A stretch of 24,243 nt of DNA from DATGKK01 sp035294725 (GTDB lineage Bacteria; Actinomycetota; Acidimicrobiia; Acidimicrobiales; Bog-793): assembly GCA_035294725.1 (NCBI GenBank), contig DATGKK010000148.1:1-24243 (forward strand), read 5' to 3'. Under the pieces are notes generated by a model. The model searched no databases. It saw nothing but the letters and a program-made list of their open reading frames with translations, and was not told the origin of the DNA. How positions within the stretch are numbered: position 1 is the first letter of the stretch; each line of letters starts with the position of its first letter. Position numbers and translations under genes: made by a program. Below are positions 21,022 to 24,243 of this stretch, piece by piece.

Positions 21022-22289
21022 GTGGTGGACCACGACAGCCCTCCGCCTCTCGACGCCGCGCAGCTGCCGCAGCTGGCCGACGCCGCATTTCACGGGCCGC
21101 TCGGGGAGTGGGTGCTCGGGGCGGTTCCCCACACCGAGGCCGACCCCGCCGCGCTGCTCGTCACCTCACTCGTCGCCTACGGCGTCGCAGCCGGCCGCGG
21201 CCCGCACCTGTGGCCGGCGACGCCCGCCAGGGCGCCTCGATCTTCGCGGCCATCGCCGCCGACACCCCGAAGGCGAACCGGGGCCTTTCCTGGGCGGTGA
21301 CCCGGCGCCTGCTCGAGGTCGTGGACCCGGACCTGACCCGCCGCCGCGTCCGGACCGGTCTCGGCAACGGCTTGCCGCTGCTCGAGACGCTCCATGCCGC
21401 CGACCTCGCCGAGCGGCGTTATGGCGCCGAGGACCCCGACGCCGACCCGGGGCGCGTCCTCGTCTACGAGCCCGGGCTCACCCGGTCGCTCGGCTTCGCC
21501 GCTCGTGCCAGCTCCGAGCTCCCCCTCCTCATCCGCAGCGCCTGGGACGGCCAGCCCCGCGAGATCGGCCACGGGCGGCACCGAGTGGAGCAGCACCACA
21601 TCGGGGTGGTCGCGCACGCCACCGTCGAGCAGCTCGCGCAGCGCCTCTCCCTCACCGGCGCCTCGGTCGGTTTCGTCAACCGGTTCGTCTACGTCCTCGC
21701 GCGGCGGCAGCGCTCTCTTGTCGACGAGGGACACGTCCCGCCGGCGTTGGTCGCAAGCCACGGCCGGGCCCTTAGCGACAAGCTCGCGCTCGCTCGCAGG
21801 GTCGAGCTCGTCGGGCGGTCGCCAGCAGCAGAGCGCCGATGGCAGGCCGCCTACGACGCCATGGCCGGCGACGACCCGGGCGGGCTGCTCGGCATCATGG
21901 TCGCCCGTGCCGCCCGCCACGCGCTGCGGATGAGCCTCGTCTACGCGCTCGCTGCGGGCTCGTCGCGGATCGAGCGGCCCCACGTCGAGGCGGCGCTGGC
22001 GCTCTGGGCGTACTGCCGCCGTTCCGCCGCGATCATCGCCTCGTGCGCCCCGTCTGCCTCCACCGATCTCGCCGAGCGCCTCCTCGCGGCGGTCGAGGCG
22101 GCGGGCGACGAGGGGCTCAGCCTGAGCGAGCAGCTCGACGTGTTCGGGCGCAACGTGCCGGCGGGCCGCCTGCGGGCTGCCCGCCGGAGCCTCGAGGAGG
22201 CTGGTCTCGTAACGACCACGACCGAGCGGCGGGGAGCCGGCCGGCCCGCGAGCGTGACCCGACGCACCGGCCCCGCAACGGCTCGTTAG
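21022..22289 (+). pseudogene. DUF3987-type primase/helicase-like gene, frameshifted
   Basis: The start GTG 21022 opens 'L-P-Q-L-A-D-A-A-F-H-G-P-L-G-E-W-V-L' and 'P-H-T-E-A-D-P-A-A-L-L-V-T-S-L-V-A-Y-G'. At about 21210 the homologous reading continues one frame over as 'V-A-G-D-A-R-Q-G-A-S-I-F-A-A-I-A-A-D-T-P-K-A-N-R-G'. Restoring one G in CTGTGG (to CTGGTGG) joins both parts without loss. Downstream are 'I-R-S-A-W-D-G', 'H-I-G-V-V-A-H-A-T-V-E-Q-L-A', 'V-G-F-V-N-R-F' and a C-terminal winged-helix region near residue 370. This is the DUF3987 (YfjI-like) ATPase layout often found in mobile elements; in actinobacteria many are chromosomal. If the missing base is a sequencing error, the product is about 423 residues. 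Confidence 0.75.
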
Positions 22290-22436
22290 CTCGTTTCGTT
22301 CGTCGCCGAGAGCGGCAACGTCACTCGCGCTCCACCAAGAGTTCAGCCACCGGCTGCCTCCTCGTCGGGCGCGCGTCGCCTGCTCGTCAGGAGCCGTTCA
22401 CCAGGGCTCTCTACGGTCACGACGGGAGCTGACCTT

Positions 22437-22451
22437 CGGGGGTGAGCCCCG
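22437..22451 (+). promoter_or_regulatory. Small hairpin before the HAD/EcfT operon
   Basis: CGGGG (22437-22441) and CCCCG (22447-22451) pair around a 5-base loop. The hairpin ends about 8 bp before the ribosome binding site AAAGGAG (22459-22465). It may modulate translation initiation. I could not match the surroundings to a known vitamin riboswitch. Confidence 0.25.
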
Positions 22452-22472
22452 GTACGCGAAAGGAGCCAGGCC

Positions 22473-23171
22473 TTGCACCGCTTCGACGCAGTGCTGTTCG
22501 ACAACGGCGGCACCCTGTTCCACAAGCCTGCGGCCCCGCCGGTCATCGTCGCCCTCGCGGCCACGCTCGGGCGGACCCTTGACGACGAGGAGGGGGTTGC
22601 CGCCTGGGGCGCCGTGAAGGCGGCGAAGAGAGCCATCACCGACCAGGCTCTCGTGTTCTCACGGAACCGGTCCGCAGAGGGCCACCGGCGCTACTACACG
22701 ACCTGCTACGCGCCGCTCGACGAGATCGCCGACGGGCTGGCCGACGCGTTCTACCGGGCGCTCAAGACGAGTCCGGAGTCGATGATCCCGTACCCTGACA
22801 CCACGGCGGTCCTCGCACGGCTCCACGAGGCCGGCGTCCCGGTCGGCGTCGTCTCCAACACCGACTGGAACATCCGGCAGGGCTATGAGCGCTCCGGACT
22901 CGACCGCTTCATCAGCACCTACGTGCTCTCCTTCGAGCACGGCACGGCCAAGCCGGAGCCCGAGATGTGGAGGCTCGCCTGCGCGGAGCTCGACGTCGAC
23001 CCCGCCGGCGTGCTCATGGTCGGCAACAACGCCTATGCCGACACCGGAATCGTCGCCATCGGCGGGACGGCGCTCATCCTGCCCCCGGTCGAACGGGGCG
23101 AGCGGCGCGGCCTTTCTGCCGTGCTCGGTCTCGCCGGGATCGACGAGCCTGCCGCCGTTCCGGCGGCCTGA
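22473..23171 (+). CDS. HAD-superfamily hydrolase
   Basis: A 232-residue HAD-fold protein with a helical cap (about residues 25-105). Motif I is L-F-D10-N-G12-G-T: the nucleophile Asp is present but the acid/base Asp two residues later is Gly. Motif II is V-V-S-N-T-D at about residue 130, and motif III Lys is in 'G-T-A-K-P-E-P-E'. Motif IV is weaker than usual: 'M-V-G-N-N-A-Y-A-D' has Asn where an Asp is expected, though the second Asp is present. Reduced phosphatase activity or a different reaction is likely. TTG 22473 follows AAAGGAG by 7 bases. The ECF transporter gene begins 9 bp after its stop, so the two form an operon. Confidence 0.88.
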   Translation: MHRFDAVLFDNGGTLFHKPAAPPVIVALAATLGRTLDDEEGVAAWGAVKAAKRAITDQALVFSRNRSAEGHRRYYTTCYAPLDEIADGLADAFYRALKTSPESMIPYPDTTAVLARLHEAGVPVGVVSNTDWNIRQGYERSGLDRFISTYVLSFEHGTAKPEPEMWRLACAELDVDPAGVLMVGNNAYADTGIVAIGGTALILPPVERGERRGLSAVLGLAGIDEPAAVPAA

Positions 23172-23212
23172 GGAGGAGCCATGCCCATCGACCGCGCCAC
23201 GCCATCACCTTC

Positions 23213-24106
23213 GTGGTCCCGCTCGTCGGGCCCGCCCTGTTCATCCGCTTCGTCGGGATCCAAGGCCTCCGCAACGTGCTGTCCTACGAGGCCAAGGACA
23301 CCCCCATCCACCGGCTCGACCCCCGCCTCAAGCTGCTCTACCCGATCTTCATCGGGGTGTCCTCGGTGCTGCTTCCCTGGCAGTGGACCTACGTGCTGTT
23401 CGCGCTGACCCTCGTCCCCTGGGTGTTGCTGCGCCCGTCGGCGGTCCGGGTGCGCATCCTCGCCGTCATCGTGGTGACCCCGGCGCTGCTGTCGATCTGG
23501 TCCCAGGGGCTGTATGCGACGACCCCGCACGACCGGCTGATCTTCGCCTTCCCGGTGACGATGGCATGGGTCGGCACGGTCGGTCTCTCCAAGGCGGGGC
23601 TCGTCTACGGCGCCCACCAGGCCGCCCGCGTGCTCGTCACCGCCTCGGCCTCGCTCATCCTCGTGTTCACCACGCAGCCCTCCGACGTGGTCTGGGCCAC
23701 GACGCGCCTCCTCGCCCCGCACCGCCTCGGGCTCGCCATCTCGGTCGGCGTCCGCTTCCTCCCCACCTTGTTCGAGCGGCTCAACACGGTCATGCGGGCG
23801 GCCGAGGTGCGAGGCTACGACTTCACCCGGCCCGACAGCTGGTGGCGCCTTGGGCAGACCTTCGACTACGCCCGCAGGATGGTGCGGGCCCTCCCCCTGC
23901 TCACGGTGCCGATCCTCGTCGGCTCGCTCAGAGGCTGCGGGCAGATGGCCCTCGTCGCCGATGCGCGGGCGTTCAACGTGAACAAGCACCGGACCACCTA
24001 CCGGGTCGTCTCCTGGCATCGCGCCGACTACGTCGCCCTCGCCGCTGCCGGGGTCGTCGGCTCCGGCGTTCTCACCCTCCTTGCCACCGGCTACGGGCGC
24101 TTCTAG
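23213..24106 (+). CDS. EcfT-type energy-coupling factor transporter subunit
   Basis: A roughly 300-residue integral membrane protein of the EcfT (CbiQ) family. The N-terminal signature 'D-T-P-I-H-R-L-D-P-R-L-K-L-L-Y-P' is followed by about six hydrophobic segments. The two coupling-helix motifs, A-E-V-R-G-Y (about residue 198) and A-D-A-R-A-F (about 251), contact the ATPases. EcfT joins two ATPases and a substrate-specific S component to import vitamins or Co/Ni; none of the partners is in the window. The best ribosome binding site (GGAGG) serves ATG 23181, which is out of frame. One added G near 23201 would fuse M-P-I-D-R-A-T to A-I-T-F-V-V-P. Without that correction, GTG 23213 is the likely start. 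Confidence 0.88.
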   Translation: MVPLVGPALFIRFVGIQGLRNVLSYEAKDTPIHRLDPRLKLLYPIFIGVSSVLLPWQWTYVLFALTLVPWVLLRPSAVRVRILAVIVVTPALLSIWSQGLYATTPHDRLIFAFPVTMAWVGTVGLSKAGLVYGAHQAARVLVTASASLILVFTTQPSDVVWATTRLLAPHRLGLAISVGVRFLPTLFERLNTVMRAAEVRGYDFTRPDSWWRLGQTFDYARRMVRALPLLTVPILVGSLRGCGQMALVADARAFNVNKHRTTYRVVSWHRADYVALAAAGVVGSGVLTLLATGYGRF

Positions 24107-24112
24107 GAGCGT

Positions 24113-24135
24113 GGGTCAGAATCCACCACTGACCC
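24113..24135. terminator. Inverted repeat after ecfT
   Basis: GGGTCAG (24113-24119) and CTGACCC (24129-24135) are perfect complements around nine bases, 7 bp after the EcfT stop. It may end the HAD/EcfT transcript. Because a possible transposase reading frame starts just downstream, it could instead mark the edge of an insertion sequence. Confidence 0.45.
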
Positions 24136-24159
24136 CCTCGTAGCGGCGAGAATTTTCTC

Positions 24160-24243
24160 ATGACCTCCGTGCTTGGCGACGAGCAGCTCTTTGCGGTGGA
24201 ACTGGACGAGGGCGAGTTGCCGCGGCCGTCGGCTCCCGCCGGT
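24160..24243 (+). CDS. Start of an unidentified ORF, possibly a transposase (3' end outside window)
   Basis: ATG 24160 opens M-T-S-V-L-G-D-E-Q-L-F-A-V-E-L-D-E-G-E-L and stays open to the window edge (28 codons). The upstream region is noticeably AT-richer (AATTTTCTC) than the rest of the window. The phrase 'L-G-D-E-Q-L-F-A-V' followed by a Pro-rich linker reminds me of the N-terminus of some actinobacterial IS1182-type transposases, but 28 residues cannot prove this. A normal chromosomal gene is equally possible. Confidence 0.35.
   Translation, partial: MTSVLGDEQLFAVELDEGELPRPSAPAG

Noticed and set aside
1..24243. CRISPR arrays or phage attachment sites
   Set aside because: No regularly spaced repeats or integrase with tRNA-end duplication were seen on either strand.

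Overview
The window is high-GC bacterial chromosomal DNA from an actinobacterium. The evidence is frequent GTG starts, 4-bp stop/start overlaps between genes, a MenB protein close to the mycobacterial type (menaquinone respiration), an SCO6745-family protein, BlaI/M56 pairs and actinobacterial-type MerA and ArsR proteins. The class cannot be fixed from sequence alone; Acidimicrobiia or a related lineage is a guess.

Layout. 1-2041: two toxin-antitoxin modules (the tail of BrnT with a complete BrnA, then VapB-VapC) on either side of a reverse-strand alpha/beta hydrolase. 2042-4277: a DHA2-type MFS exporter behind a dyad-rich promoter. 4598-6408: an SCO6745-family protein divergent from menB. 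6499-8913: a VOC protein divergent from an ECF sigma factor with a SnoaL-like C-terminus, followed by a translationally coupled DUF1801 protein and a GNAT acetyltransferase. 8991-9290: a decayed RibD/DHFR-type reductase. 9363-10115: an AHL-lactonase-like metallo-beta-lactamase-fold hydrolase.

10200-16461 is the most interesting part, a metal/thiol resistance island. It holds MerA with a fused HMA domain; a BlaI repressor coupled to an M56 membrane protease; then a four-gene run joined by GTGA/ATGA overlaps (a small MerT-like di-cysteine membrane protein, a four-helix membrane protein with a CCTP motif, and two paralogous membrane-anchored thioredoxin-fold proteins with CSSC and CASC sites); and finally a convergent CmtR/MerR-like ArsR regulator with a C-x3-C pair. 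There is no recognisable MerR, MerP or MerB. My model, an inference, is an envelope uptake/relay system that hands thiophilic metal to cytosolic MerA, with two separate regulatory inputs (ArsR and BlaI/M56).

16941-20911 is mostly reverse strand: a 58-aa membrane protein, an alpha/beta hydrolase, a streptomycin-kinase-like phosphotransferase, an SRPBCC protein, and a DUF2892 / ECF sigma / zinc-finger anti-sigma cluster. 21022-24106 is forward: a DUF3987-type primase/helicase-like gene broken by one missing base, an HAD hydrolase and an EcfT transporter subunit whose 5' end also appears to lack one base. The right edge carries the start of an ORF that may be a transposase.
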